NCBI GenBank assembly: GCA_963807675.1
Contig: CAWECP010000013.1
Location: 124,001 to 188,000, forward strand
Length of the DNA: 64,000 nt
Direction of reading: 5' to 3'
Origin: Bog-473 sp963807675
GTDB lineage: Bacteria > Actinomycetota > Acidimicrobiia > Acidimicrobiales > RAAP-2
Shown here one piece after another: positions 8,735 to 17,994 of the stretch (positions within the stretch are counted from its first letter, which is position 1; the number at the start of each line of letters is the position of its first letter). The translations under genes and the position numbers were made by a program. Under the pieces are notes generated by a model. That model saw nothing but the letters and a program-made list of their open reading frames with translations, did not search any database and was not told the DNA's origin.

Positions 8735-10372
8735 ATGAGCCAGGACGCCGAGCAGCCAGGGCAGGAGCCCGCTGCCGGGGAGACCGAGGCACCGCTTCCG
8801 CCACCCGAAATGCAGACCGGGCCGGCGGCGACCGACAGCGAGGCCGGCGCGCCGGCGTCCGACGACGGCCAGGCCGGCGCTCCGGTGACGGACGACAGCA
8901 CCCCGGTCGGCGGCGAACCGGTCACGCCGGCCTACCCGCCGCCCGCGCCCCCATCCTCGTACCCGCCCCCGCCCCCGCCGCCGACGTGGGCCGCCGCAGG
9001 CGCGTACGGCACCGCGCCGCAGCCCCAACTACCGGCGCAGCCGGCCGCTCCGTTCTCGTACCCACCGCCGGCCGATCCCACGGCGCCCCTCGGCACCGCC
9101 GGCGCCGTCGGCTCCTCGAAGCGCCAGCCCGGGCGACTGCGGTCCTGGCTCCCGGTGGCCGTGGTGGCCGCGCTCATCGGCGGCGCCATCGGCGCCGGGG
9201 TGACCGCCCTGGCCGACCACTCCGGCGGAGGCAACGGGGTCGGCAACGTGACGATCAACGAGAGCAACGCCATTCCCGGCGCCGCCGTGCTGAGCGGCAA
9301 CGTGACCATTCCCGAATTGGTCAACCACGTCATACCGGCCGTCGTGTCGATCGACGTCAAGTCGGGCAGCGACGAGGACGAGGGGACCGGAATGATCATC
9401 ACCTCCGACGGGGAGGTGGTGACCAACAACCACGTCATAGAGCTCTACACCGAGAACGGCAACCAGGGCAGCATCACGGTCACCGAGTACGGGCAGACGA
9501 AGCCGCTCGCGACCACCCTGGTCGGGTACGACCAGACCAAGGACCTCGCCTTGCTCAAGATCGACAACGTCTCGAACCTCAAGACCGTGACCTTCGGCGA
9601 CTCCTCCAAGGCCGTCGTCGGCGATGCCGTGGTCGCCATCGGCAACGCGCTCGGGCTGGCCGCCGGCACGCCGACGGTGACCCAGGGCATCGTGTCGGCG
9701 CTGGGCCGCTCGGTGACCGCCGGCGGCGAGGGCACCCAGACCGAGACCCTGCAGAACATGATCCAGACCGACGCCGCTATCAACCCCGGCAACTCCGGCG
9801 GTCCGCTCATCGACACCTCGGGCCAGGTCATCGGCATGAACACCGCCGTCGCCGGCACGACCAGCGACGGCACCAGCTCGCAGAACATCGGCTTCGCCAT
9901 CCCGATCGCCCAGGTCGAGGCCTCTCTGCCCGAGCTGCAGAAGGGCGGCGAGTCGGGGAACGGCGGCGGCTACCTCGGCGTCGACATCACGACGCTCACG
10001 CCCGCCCTGCGCCAGCAGTACGGCTTCACGCCGACCTCGGGTGCGGTCATCCTCAGCGTCGTCTCCGGCTCACCGGCGGCCAAGGCGGGCCTGGACCAGG
10101 GTGACGTGATCGTGAACATCGACGGCACCACCATCACGTCGGCCGAGGACCTCCAGAAGGTGATTCAGGACGACAAAGCGGGCCAGACCGTGAGCATCAC
10201 GTACTACGTGGGCGACAGCAAGCGGACGGCCAGCGCCACGCTGGGCAGCCAGGAAGAGGCCCAGCAGCAGTCGGGCGGGAGCAGCACCAACCCCTTCGGC
10301 GGGGGAGGGTTCCCCGGCTTCGGCAACTCCGGCGGCACCGGTGCCACCGGGACCACCGGCGGGACGCCCTAG
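8735..10372 (+). CDS. HtrA-like trypsin-family serine protease with PDZ domain
   Basis: This is a membrane-anchored envelope protease of the HtrA/DegP class. Residues 1-140 are a Pro/Ala-rich cytoplasmic tail. One membrane helix (about 145-170, WLPVAVVAALIGGAIGAGV) is followed by the extracytoplasmic protease domain. The triad is visible: His in VVTNNHVIE, Asp in TKDLALLKID, Ser in NPGNSGGPLID. The C-terminal PDZ domain includes GSPAAKAGLDQGDVIVNIDG. A Gly/Ser-rich tail ends the protein. The ATG at 8735 has an AGGAGG Shine-Dalgarno 8 nt upstream; the earlier ATG at 8681 is less likely. The role is probably degradation of misfolded exported proteins. The gene ends 3 nt from the convergent SnoaL-like gene. 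Confidence 0.92.
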   Translation: MSQDAEQPGQEPAAGETEAPLPPPEMQTGPAATDSEAGAPASDDGQAGAPVTDDSTPVGGEPVTPAYPPPAPPSSYPPPPPPPTWAAAGAYGTAPQPQLPAQPAAPFSYPPPADPTAPLGTAGAVGSSKRQPGRLRSWLPVAVVAALIGGAIGAGVTALADHSGGGNGVGNVTINESNAIPGAAVLSGNVTIPELVNHVIPAVVSIDVKSGSDEDEGTGMIITSDGEVVTNNHVIELYTENGNQGSITVTEYGQTKPLATTLVGYDQTKDLALLKIDNVSNLKTVTFGDSSKAVVGDAVVAIGNALGLAAGTPTVTQGIVSALGRSVTAGGEGTQTETLQNMIQTDAAINPGNSGGPLIDTSGQVIGMNTAVAGTTSDGTSSQNIGFAIPIAQVEASLPELQKGGESGNGGGYLGVDITTLTPALRQQYGFTPTSGAVILSVVSGSPAAKAGLDQGDVIVNIDGTTITSAEDLQKVIQDDKAGQTVSITYYVGDSKRTASATLGSQEEAQQQSGGSSTNPFGGGGFPGFGNSGGTGATGTTGGTP

Positions 10373-10375
10373 CGA

Positions 10376-10876
10376 TCAGCCGCCGCCACGCCCGGGGATG
10401 TCGAAGTTGCGGTCGGGGTGGACCGGCGGGAAGTTCATGGGACGGGTGGGCTGCCAGCCACTCGCCTCGATGTCCTCGAGCACATGGGCCATGTTGTACG
10501 TGTCCTCCTCGTAGGAGAACTTCCCGTCACCGGCATAGATCAGGCGTGAGTAGCCCGACTGGCGGTACGGCGTCCCATCGGCCTTGGTGCGGGGCATGAT
10601 CTGGGTCCACTTGACCACCACGTCGTCGCCCTCGATGGCGGTGAACTCGACCGGGAACTTCCAGTCCTCCATGCCGACCATGGAGTCGACGAGCCAGTGG
10701 GCGATCGCCTCGCTCCCCTCGATGCGTCCCCAGGCGCCATCGACGTAGACGGCGTCCTCGGTGTAAAAGCCGGCCAGAACCCCGAACGCGTCAGGCTCGA
10801 GCCCCTCGTCGATGCGCCGGCGCAACTCGTGGTAGCGGTCCACGGCTGCCTTGACCTCGTCGCGTGGAAACGGCAT
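10376..10876 (-). CDS. SnoaL-like / NTF2-fold protein
   Basis: The 166-residue product has the NTF2-like cone pattern: an N-terminal helix (DEVKAAVDRYHELRRRIDEG), GVLAGFYTEDAVYVDGAWGRIEGSEAIAHWL in pieces, and alternating beta strands with aromatic residues lining a pocket. Such proteins include ketosteroid isomerases, polyketide cyclases and many catabolic accessory enzymes; the substrate here is unknown. It is the last gene of the five-gene minus-strand operon, 24 nt after ppa. The gap contains a short GT/AC dinucleotide run (10887-10900) just ahead of a GGGGG stretch that may serve as ribosome binding site. Confidence 0.75.
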   Translation of the reverse strand: MPFPRDEVKAAVDRYHELRRRIDEGLEPDAFGVLAGFYTEDAVYVDGAWGRIEGSEAIAHWLVDSMVGMEDWKFPVEFTAIEGDDVVVKWTQIMPRTKADGTPYRQSGYSRLIYAGDGKFSYEEDTYNMAHVLEDIEASGWQPTRPMNFPPVHPDRNFDIPGRGGG

Positions 10877-10900
10877 CGGACCCCCTTGTGTGTGTGTGTG

Positions 10901-11410
10901 TTACTGCGACTCGACGGCGCGATACGACAGACGGCAGGCCTCGAGCTCGGCCAGCGCCGTGGCCCGGTCGTGGAAACCCTCCACCTCGGTCGACTTCTCC
11001 GGTTCGAGGTCCTTGTAGATGCTGAAGAAGTGGGCGATCTCGTTGCGCAGGTGCTGAGGCACGTCCTCGATGTCGCGGGCGTCGTCCCACTGCGGGTCGT
11101 GCGCCAAGACGGTGATCAGCTTGGCGTCGACACCCTTCTCGTCGCGCATGGAGAACATGCCGAGGATGCGCACCCACAGGACGCAGCCGGGAAAGGTGGG
11201 GTCGGCGACCAGCGCCAGGGCGTCGAGGGGGTCGCCGTCGCCGGCCAGGGTGTCGGGCACGAAGCCGTAGTCGGCGGGGTAGGTGGTGGCCGTGAAGAGA
11301 CGGCGGTCCAGGCGGATGACGTGCTCGTCGTGGTCGTACTCGTACTTGTTGCGGCTCCCCGTCGGGATCTCGATGACGACTTCGATGGCGTCGTGGTGCG
11401 AATCGGTCAC
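10901..11410 (-). CDS. ppa: Inorganic pyrophosphatase, family I
   Basis: Soluble Mg-dependent pyrophosphatase that hydrolyses PPi to two phosphates and drives biosynthetic reactions. The 169-residue sequence has the family I signature DGDPLDALAL (metal-binding Asp residues) together with IEIPTGSRNKYEYD at the N-terminus and DPQWDD and HFFSIYKDLEP further on. The GTG start at 11410 overlaps the stop of the VOC gene (GTGA), so translation is coupled. Carrying a housekeeping ppa at the end of an oxygenase-fae-VOC operon is unusual; these genes may simply share transcription. Confidence 0.93.
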   Translation of the reverse strand: MTDSHHDAIEVVIEIPTGSRNKYEYDHDEHVIRLDRRLFTATTYPADYGFVPDTLAGDGDPLDALALVADPTFPGCVLWVRILGMFSMRDEKGVDAKLITVLAHDPQWDDARDIEDVPQHLRNEIAHFFSIYKDLEPEKSTEVEGFHDRATALAELEACRLSYRAVESQ

Positions 11411-11850
11411 CGAGGATCGGGTGGTGGGGAGCGGCGTCCCGGGTCGACCGGGCTCATGATGCCGACGGCGTTGCCGTCGGGGTCGCTCACGATGGCGTAG
11501 CGGGCGCCCCAGAAGGCGTCGTACGGCGGCTGCTGCACGGGCACGCCGTCGGCCGCCAGCGCCGCGACCATGGCGTCGACCTCGTCCCTCGTGTCGACCT
11601 TGAAGCCGAGGACGAAGCCGGTACCGCCGGGCCATCCGGTGTCCCACTTCGCGGCGAACGTGGTGCTGTCGATGTCGATGTCAACCGGGATGTCGTCGCT
11701 GTGCTCGCCCGAGAGATGGTGCTGGTCCCAGAGCGGGTCGCCCTCGTCGCGGAACGCCACGCCGAACCGGGCGTAGAAGGCCCGGCTGGCCTGCACGTCA
11801 CGTGCGACGAGGTTGAGCTGGTCGAGCCGGATCGGCGCCACGTCACCCAC
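11407..11850 (-). CDS. VOC (glyoxalase/bleomycin-resistance) superfamily protein
   Basis: About 147 residues from the GTG at 11850 (11841 is also possible). The vicinal-oxygen-chelate pattern is clear: RLDQLNLVARDVQASRAFYARFG at the start of the first beta-alpha-beta-beta-beta unit, GTGFVLGFKVDTRDEVDAMVAAL in the second, and the terminal WGARYAIVSDPDGNAVGIMSP. The family covers glyoxalases, dioxygenases and antibiotic-binding proteins; the substrate cannot be read from the sequence. It lies 8 nt after fae and overlaps ppa. Confidence 0.8.
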   Translation of the reverse strand: MGDVAPIRLDQLNLVARDVQASRAFYARFGVAFRDEGDPLWDQHHLSGEHSDDIPVDIDIDSTTFAAKWDTGWPGGTGFVLGFKVDTRDEVDAMVAALAADGVPVQQPPYDAFWGARYAIVSDPDGNAVGIMSPVDPGRRSPPPDPR

Positions 11851-11858
11851 CGTAGTGC

Positions 11859-12356
11859 TCAAGCGGACCAGAACGCGTTGGACGGCGCCGCGTGGCCGGC
11901 CAGCGCGTCGGCGACACTCGGGCGCCCCAGGGCTCCGGCGCGCAGCGCAGCCAGCGCGGCGGCGCGGTTGTTGGCGAACACCGCCTGCTCGTCGTCCGCC
12001 GCGGGATCCACCCAGACGGCGGAGATCAGCAGCAGGGACGGCGCCTCCGCTTCCAGGACCGTGCCCTCGGCCACGGCGTCCATGACACCGGCGGCCACGC
12101 CGGCGTGCGCCGGCCCCCAGGTGAGGCGGGCGTGCCGCTCGCCGGCGATGAAGGCCTTGTTCACGAACAGGGTGAAGGGCCGTACGGCCACCCCGGGGGC
12201 GACCGAGGCCACGAAAGCCGCGTGACCCTGGCGCGGCGTGGCCAGGGCGGTGACCCAGGCCGTCTCGACCGGGCCGCCCACGGCGCCGAGCACGGTGTTG
12301 ACGTGGGCCGCCGCGGCCCCGGTCCCGACAAAGGCCTCGCCGAACTGGGTGCTCAC
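11859..12356 (-). CDS. fae: Formaldehyde-activating enzyme (Fae) homologue
   Basis: This 165-residue protein has the Fae layout: GEAFVGTGAAAAHVNTVLG at the N-terminus (the AHVNTVLG segment aligns with the conserved AHIDLIIG region holding the catalytic His of Methylorubrum Fae), GGPVETAWVTALATP, RPFTLFVNKAFI and TWGPAHAGVAAGVMDAVAEGT. Fae condenses formaldehyde with tetrahydromethanopterin in methylotrophs. Actinobacteria generally lack that cofactor, so this homologue may act on another carbonyl or another C1 carrier. The GTG start overlaps the stop of the upstream oxygenase gene (GTGA). The family assignment is firm; the reaction is inferred. Confidence 0.8.
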   Translation of the reverse strand: MSTQFGEAFVGTGAAAAHVNTVLGAVGGPVETAWVTALATPRQGHAAFVASVAPGVAVRPFTLFVNKAFIAGERHARLTWGPAHAGVAAGVMDAVAEGTVLEAEAPSLLLISAVWVDPAADDEQAVFANNRAAALAALRAGALGRPSVADALAGHAAPSNAFWSA

Positions 12357-13201
12357 GCCGGCGGCGGCCAGGTCTCGGGCGGCTCCTCGAACGGCCGGGT
12401 GCGGCCGTAGCGGTCGCCGCGCAACAGGTCACTGCCCATGGTGCCCGGCTTGGTGTCGTAGGCCAGTAGGCCCACGTGGCGCAAGCGGTCCCCGGTCACG
12501 GGGCTGACGCGGTGGAGCGAATGACGCCCCTCGAAGATCAGCAGTGTGCCGGGCCGCATGGGGAGCGTCTCGACCCGCGAGCGGTCGCCGCCGAGCACGG
12601 CCGCCACGTCGCCGTAGCGCTCGTCCTCGCCGCTGCGCAGGCGCGGCACGACCTCGAAATCGCCGCCGGACTCGGCCGACTGGATGGCCAGGGAGACGAC
12701 GAAATCCGTCTGGTCGAAGTGCCACTGCAGCAGGTCGCCTGCGCCCATGACGGCCAGGTTGAGCGCGCCGAAGGGGTCGGCGTAGCGATGGATCGGCCCC
12801 CGTCCGAGCACGGCCTCAATGAGGTCCTTCATGGGGTCCCACTCGTAGAGGCGGCGCAGCGGCGAGTCGTAGGGCGTGATGTCGTAGGCCACGGCGCGCA
12901 GGCGGTAGTCGGCGAAGTGCAGGCGGGGATGGTCCACCGGGAGACTGAAGTCGGGGAACTCGAGGTAGGCCGTGCCCTGGCCGCCCGAGGCGTGGGCACG
13001 CCGCGCCAGGGCGTCGGCGTCGCGAACCAGTTCGGCCACGCCCGCGGGGGAGACGAAGCCCTCGATTTCAGCGGCGCCCTTGTCGCGCATCTGGCGGCGG
13101 GCGTCCTCGACGACGGCCCGGTACGCGCCCGAGCCCGGTTCGTGCAACGGATAGCGCCCGAGATCGACCAGCTCGGCGAGGTCACTCACGCGCGTCGGCA
13201 C
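12353..13201 (-). CDS. 2-oxoglutarate/Fe(II)-dependent oxygenase-like protein
   Basis: The 282-residue protein shows a cupin-fold facial triad: WHFDQTDFVVSLAIQ (His-x-Asp) and, ~75 residues later, FEGRHSLHRVSPVTGDRLRHVGLLAYD, with the distal His and the Arg that would bind 2-oxoglutarate. The presence of Asp in HxD suggests a hydroxylase, as related radical halogenases have Gly or Ala there. It resembles ArpA/HalD-type oxygenases annotated in streptomycetes. The substrate is unknown. It is the first gene of the oxygenase-fae-VOC-ppa-SnoaL operon. A TACCGT -10-like box lies 9 nt before the GTG start. Hydroxylation by such enzymes can release formaldehyde from N- or O-methyl groups, which may explain the fae neighbour. 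Confidence 0.75.
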   Translation of the reverse strand: MPTRVSDLAELVDLGRYPLHEPGSGAYRAVVEDARRQMRDKGAAEIEGFVSPAGVAELVRDADALARRAHASGGQGTAYLEFPDFSLPVDHPRLHFADYRLRAVAYDITPYDSPLRRLYEWDPMKDLIEAVLGRGPIHRYADPFGALNLAVMGAGDLLQWHFDQTDFVVSLAIQSAESGGDFEVVPRLRSGEDERYGDVAAVLGGDRSRVETLPMRPGTLLIFEGRHSLHRVSPVTGDRLRHVGLLAYDTKPGTMGSDLLRGDRYGRTRPFEEPPETWPPPA

Positions 13202-15028
13202 CGTCCGTGGACGGTACCAGCGGCGACGGCGGCCGGCTGGGGCGACCGCCGTGCCCCGTCTTTCTCAACCCGGCGAGACGCTGACAGCCCCGGTGGCGCC
13301 GCCGCCAATTGTCTAGGGCTGAAATTGAAGGCTCCGCCGCCAGGGAAGGCTCCGCCCCCGCCCAGGAAGCCACCCCCGCCGCCACCGAGGATGTCGGTGT
13401 TCGTGTTCGACGAGGGGACCGCCTCGGCGTAGTCGGCCAGCACGACACTCTGCCCGGGCGTCAGGCCCGAGAGCACCTGCGTGTAGACGTCACCGACCAT
13501 GCCCACCTTGACCTCCTTGCGGGTCAGCACACCCTTGGACAGCTCTTCCACGTAGGAACGGGTCTCAAGCGTCTGCACGGCCGAGGTCGGCACCGCGACG
13601 ACGTTGGACACGGACCCCGTCGAGACGTTCAGGTTGGCCGTCGACCCGGTGAACAGGCCGGTGGTCGTGCTGGGCAGCGCCACCACGACGGGGTAGTCGT
13701 AGCCGGAATCGCTCGACTGCACCGGGCCGACCTGCGACACGGTGCCGTCGATGGTGCCCTCGACGCCGTCCACCTCGACGGCGGCCGACTGGCCGACCTT
13801 GACCGAGGGGACCTGCGAGCTGTCGAGAGTCGCCTGCACCTCGAAGGACTTGGTCCCGATGATGGTGATGATGTCGGTGCTCGAGTCGGCACTGACCGTC
13901 TCGCCCACGCCGATGGCCACCGAGACGACCGTCCCGTTGATGGGGCTGGTCAGCGTCGCCTCGTTCAGGGACTGTTCGGCATCGGTCAGGTCGGACTCTG
14001 CCGTGTCGATGGCGGCCTGGTCGGACGCGATCTGCTGCGGTGTGTCGTTGTCCGCGGAGTCACCGGTCGAGCCAGGGCTGCTGTCACCGGTGCCGTTGTC
14101 ACCGGTGCCGTTGTCACCGGTGCCGGTATTTCCCGCTCCCGTGTCTCCGGTGTCGCCACCCGGCTCGGTCGAAAGCGCATGGCTGCCCTGGGTGGGGGAC
14201 GAGCCCGTGTTGCCCGTGCCGCCGGTGGTCGAGCCCGAGCCACCCGAGCCAGTCGAGCCACCCGACGACTCGGCGGCCAGCGCCTGCCCGAGGGCCGTCT
14301 CGTCCTTCGACACGGTGGTCTGGTCCTTGGACACCTGCTGCTCGTCAGAGGACACCGTCTCGAGCGCGGACTCGCAGGTGGCCTGGCCGGTCGTCGTGCT
14401 GGTGTTGGCGGCCGTACAGTCGCTCTGCGCCTGGGCCAGATCGGCACCTTCCTTCTGCTGGTCGGTCGAGAGCGTCGACTCGTCCGAGGTCAGCGTGGTC
14501 TGGTCCTGGGTGATCGTGGCGTTCTGCCCACCGGTGGCGCTGCGACCGGGTGTCGTCGTGGTCGTGGTCGTGGTGCTCGACGGCGAGGTCGAGTTCTGGG
14601 ACTTGCCCGTGTTCGACGAGGCCGCGCTCGGTCTCGCTGTCCTCGTCCTCGACGAGCTTGGCCTCGTCGGCGGTGACGGTGGACTCGGCCGATGAGACGG
14701 AGTCACTCAGCGCGGTGGTGGCCAGCGTGCCGAGTGACTCCCCGGCGGTGACCTGCTCGCCGGGTGTCGCAGTGAGCGTCGCCACCTGGCCCCCGACCTG
14801 GAAGGAGGCCGCGGCGTCGCTCACGGGCTCGACGGTGCCGACGACGGTCAGCGTCGTCCCGATGTCGGCCCGCGTCACCGTCGCCATGCGGTAGCCGGCG
14901 CTGGTGGTGCCCACCTCGGCCCACGCGGCCGCACCGCCGCCGAGCACGACGACGAGGACGATGGCGCCGATCAGGACGGCGCGCCGGTGGCCCGAACGGC
15001 CCCAGCCCGAGCGGGAGGACTTAGGCAC
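13186..15028 (-). CDS. HlyD/MacA-type periplasmic adaptor (second adaptor), frame break near 14630
   Basis: This is a membrane-fusion protein of an ABC efflux system. The N-terminus has a membrane anchor (RAVLIGAIVLVVVLGGGAAAW) and a biotinyl-lipoyl-like half (TPGEQVTAGESLGTLATT). A long coiled or low-complexity Ser/Thr/Asp/Gln segment follows (QTTLTSDESTLSTDQQ) that includes a Gly-Asn-Gly repeat, then the second lipoyl half (LTSPINGTVVSVAIGVGETV) and the beta barrel. The C-terminus is a Gly/Phe-rich tail. The GTG at 15028 overlaps the upstream stop. The frame changes at about 14620-14640; both sides fit one protein of ~610 aa, so an indel error is likely. The last codons overlap the start of the oxygenase gene by 16 nt. 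Confidence 0.75.
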
Positions 15029-15960
15029 CGCCACCTCCGCTACCGCCGAAGAATTCCCCGCCGCCCCCGGGCGCGAAGCCGCCCGTGCAGGTGCCGCCGC
15101 CAGTGGAGGTGATCCGGACCGTGGTCGCCGACACCGCACCGTTGCTGGCCGACGGGCCGAAAGCGCTCACGCAGTCGCCCACGGCCAGGGCGCCGGCCGC
15201 CACCGACTGGGTGGCACTCAGGGGGGTCGTGCTCGTCGTGGTGATCTTGAGGGTCTCGGTCTTGGGCGTCGTGGGCTTCTTCGTCTTGGCGCTCTTCGAG
15301 CTCGACTTGGTCGGGCGCGTGAAGCTCCCCGGCGAGATGTTGATGCCCGAGACGGTGATGGTCGACCCCTTGACGGCCGTCACCTTGCCCGAGGCGATGG
15401 AGATCGAGCTGAGCTCCTTGCGGAAGTTGCTCGAGCCCGAGCCACCCGCTGGGGAAACTGGGACGGGTGCCCGACCCGCTCGTGCCACTCCGGCCGGAGA
15501 AGCCGCCGCCACCGCTGCCGGTGCGGAAGGCGAAGCCGCCGCCCCCACTGGGCGCGCCGCTGGTGGTGCTGCCGCCGCCGCCGGTGCACGTGCCGGTCGA
15601 GCTCGGCGTGGTGAGGGTGATGCTGCGGGCCGCGATGGTCGTCTTCGACTTCTTCGACGGCGTGCCCGTGACGGTGACACAGTCACCGGCGGCCAGGGAG
15701 CTGACCGTCTCGGTGACCGTCTTCGAGAACTGGGTGGTGGTCGTCCAGTTCACGGTCGTCTGCCCACTACTCGCGTTCTGGACCTCCATGCTCGAGCCGC
15801 TCAGCGCAGCGACGCTGCCGGTGGCGCCCATGGGGGCGGTGGCCGTGGCGGCGCCAGCGGCAGAGGCCACGGCCGTGGCGGCCACCAGCGCGGTGGCGCC
15901 GGTGCCAAGGAATCGTGCCCAGCGCCGGCGAGTGGTGCTTCGGCTGGTCAGGGTCTGCAT
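15021..15960 (-). CDS. Exported DUF5666-like repeat protein, frame break near 15450
   Basis: A signal peptide is apparent (TTRRRWARFLGTGATALVAATAVASAAGA, given in two parts, cut near AGA-A). Two similar beta-rich modules follow. Each starts with a (G)SVAAL or GKVTAVKG strand, then an S.S(M/T)(E/I)V strand, a T-rich strand and GDCV(T/S), matching DUF5666-type modules; a Gly/Ser-rich linker joins them. The module GAMGATGSVAALSGSSMEV reads in one frame, and the second (ELSSISIASGKVTAVKG) reads in another, with the change at about 15443-15455 beside a C4 run. It lies between the MacB-like permease and the second adaptor, so it is probably an accessory cell-surface factor of the efflux system. Function unknown. 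Confidence 0.65.
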
Positions 15961-16012
15961 CGGGATGGTTCCTCTTTCCTTGCTGTGTGTGTGGTGCAGT
16001 GACGAGACATGG

Positions 16013-17257
16013 TCATTCGTTCCGGAGGGCGTCGATCGGCGCCAGGGCGGCCGCCCGGCTGGCCGGGTAGACGCCGAACAGGACGCCGATGGCCAGAGCG
16101 ATGACCAGCGCGCCGACCGCCGCGGTCGGGCTGGTGGCGATGGGATCGCCGATCAGACCGGGTAGGTAGACGACGCCGAAGAGCCCGGCCAGGACGCCCA
16201 GCATGCCGCCGATCAGCCCGAGGAAGGACGCCTCGACGAGGAACTGGCGGCGGATCAGCCGGGGCGTGGCTCCGAGCGCCTTGCGCAGACCGATCTCGCG
16301 GACGCGCTCGGTCACCGAGACCAGCATGATGTTCATGACGCCGATCCCGCCGACGATCAACGAGATGGCGGCGATACCGCCCAGGAGGATCGTGAGGGTG
16401 TGGTCGACGGACGTGTTGGCCGAGATGAGAGACGCCTCCGAGGTCACGGTGAAGTCGGCGTCGGTCGGGTTGGTGATCCCGTGCAGCTGGAGGAGCAGGT
16501 GGTCGGCCTCCTGGTAGGCCCCGGTCAGGTCGGCCGACGAGCGGGCCTGCACCGCGATGGAGCTGAGCGAGTTCCGACTCGTCCCGCCGAAGATGCGCTC
16601 CGCACCGGTCGTGATGGGGATGATCAGGGTGTCGTCGGGGTCCGAGGTCCCTGTCGACGAGGTCGACGCTCCGGTGGACGTGAGCACGCCGACGATCGTC
16701 ACGGGGACGCCGTCGACGTCCACCGTCTGGCCGACCGGGTCGCCCCGGGTGAACAGCTCGGAGGCGGTCGTGGCGCCGAGGACGCCCACCGCGGTGTGGT
16801 CTGTGACGTCCTCGTCGTCGATGAAGCGGCCCTGGGCCAGGGTGCGGCCCCGCACGGTCAGCCAGGACGTCGTGGTCCCCTGCACGGTGGTCGTCGCCGT
16901 CTCGCTCCCGGCTGTGAGGACCTCGGTGTCCGAGGTGATGGGGGCCACGGCCTTGATGTCGGGAGCGTCGACGCGGGAGGAGAGGGCAGATGCGTCGGCG
17001 GTGGTCAGGGTGGAGGCCGAGCCGAGCGCCCCGCGGATGCCCTCGCTCGAAGTGCTGCTGCCGGGTGTGATGGTCAGGACGTTCGAACCGAGCGCGTTGA
17101 TCTCGGACGTCACCTGGCTCGAGGCGCCTTCGCCCAGTCCGACGGCGATGATGACGCCGGCGATGCCGATGAGGATGCCGAGGACGGTCAGGAACGAGCG
17201 CAGCCGGTGGCTGCGGACCCCGTTCACGCCGGTGCGGATTGTCTCGAGCCAGCTCAC
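16013..17257 (-). CDS. MacB-type ABC transporter permease (FtsX domain)
   Basis: The 414-residue product has the MacB/LolC architecture: one N-terminal helix (RSFLTVLGILIGIAGVIIAVG), a large extracytoplasmic domain (~35-270) and three C-terminal helices with the FtsX signature GGIGVMNIMLVSVTERVREIGLRKALGA. These permeases act as mechanotransmitters, coupling ATP hydrolysis to efflux through a MacA-type adaptor. The start ATG overlaps the stop of the ATPase gene (ATGA). Substrates of such systems include antibiotics, peptides and siderophores, but none is indicated here. Confidence 0.9.
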   Translation of the reverse strand: MSWLETIRTGVNGVRSHRLRSFLTVLGILIGIAGVIIAVGLGEGASSQVTSEINALGSNVLTITPGSSTSSEGIRGALGSASTLTTADASALSSRVDAPDIKAVAPITSDTEVLTAGSETATTTVQGTTTSWLTVRGRTLAQGRFIDDEDVTDHTAVGVLGATTASELFTRGDPVGQTVDVDGVPVTIVGVLTSTGASTSSTGTSDPDDTLIIPITTGAERIFGGTSRNSLSSIAVQARSSADLTGAYQEADHLLLQLHGITNPTDADFTVTSEASLISANTSVDHTLTILLGGIAAISLIVGGIGVMNIMLVSVTERVREIGLRKALGATPRLIRRQFLVEASFLGLIGGMLGVLAGLFGVVYLPGLIGDPIATSPTAAVGALVIALAIGVLFGVYPASRAAALAPIDALRNE

Positions 17258-17994
17258 CGGACGCTCTCCAGGTAGCGCTCGTCATTCTCGGTCAGCAGGC
17301 CGTCGAAGATGCCCACGACACGTCCCGCCGCCGAGGCCACCTCGACGTCGTGGGTGATGAGCACCAGTGTGCGCCCCGAGTCGTGCAGCTCGCCCATGAG
17401 GCGGAGCACGTCGGCGGCGGACTGTGAGTCGAGGTTGCCGGTGGGCTCGTCGGCCAAGATGAGGTCCGGCTCTGTCACCAAGGCCCGGGCCACGGCAACC
17501 CGCTGCTGCTGGCCACCGGAGAGCTCGCCGGGACGGTGCTTGACCCGCCCCTTGAGGCCCACCCGGGCCAGGGCCTCCATGGCCCGCTCCTTGCGTTCGG
17601 CGCGCGGCACGCCGGCGTAGACCATCGGCAGTTCGACGTTCTGCCACGCCGTCATGGAGGCGAGCAGGTTGAACTGCTGGAAGACGAAGCCGATGCGGCG
17701 GTTGCGCACCTCGGCCAGCGCGGTCTCGCTCATGTGGCTCACGTCCTCGCCGGCCAGGTGGTAGCGGCCAGAGGTGGGGACGTCGAGGCAGCCGAGGATG
17801 TGCATCAGGGTGGACTTGCCCGAGCCCGAAGGCCCGATGATGGCGACGTATTCGCCCTGGGTGATGTTCAGGCTCACCCCGCGCAACGCGGCCACCGAGA
17901 TGGACCCGGTCCGGTAGACCTTGGTCACCCGCTCCAGTTCGATCACCTCGCGGCCAGTCTCGACCTGCGGCGTGCCCATGGCAGGAGTGGTCAT
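17254..17994 (-). CDS. MacB-type ABC transporter ATP-binding protein
   Basis: 246-residue ABC ATPase of the LolD/MacB class. Walker A GPSGSGKST, Q-loop FVFQQFNLLASM, signature LSGGQQQR, Walker B LILADEPTGNLD and the switch His in VLITHDVEVA are all intact. It supplies energy for the adjacent FtsX-domain permease. It overlaps both neighbours by 4 nt (ATGA), so adaptor, ATPase and permease are translated as one coupled unit. Confidence 0.95.
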   Translation of the reverse strand: MTTPAMGTPQVETGREVIELERVTKVYRTGSISVAALRGVSLNITQGEYVAIIGPSGSGKSTLMHILGCLDVPTSGRYHLAGEDVSHMSETALAEVRNRRIGFVFQQFNLLASMTAWQNVELPMVYAGVPRAERKERAMEALARVGLKGRVKHRPGELSGGQQQRVAVARALVTEPDLILADEPTGNLDSQSAADVLRLMGELHDSGRTLVLITHDVEVASAAGRVVGIFDGLLTENDERYLESVR

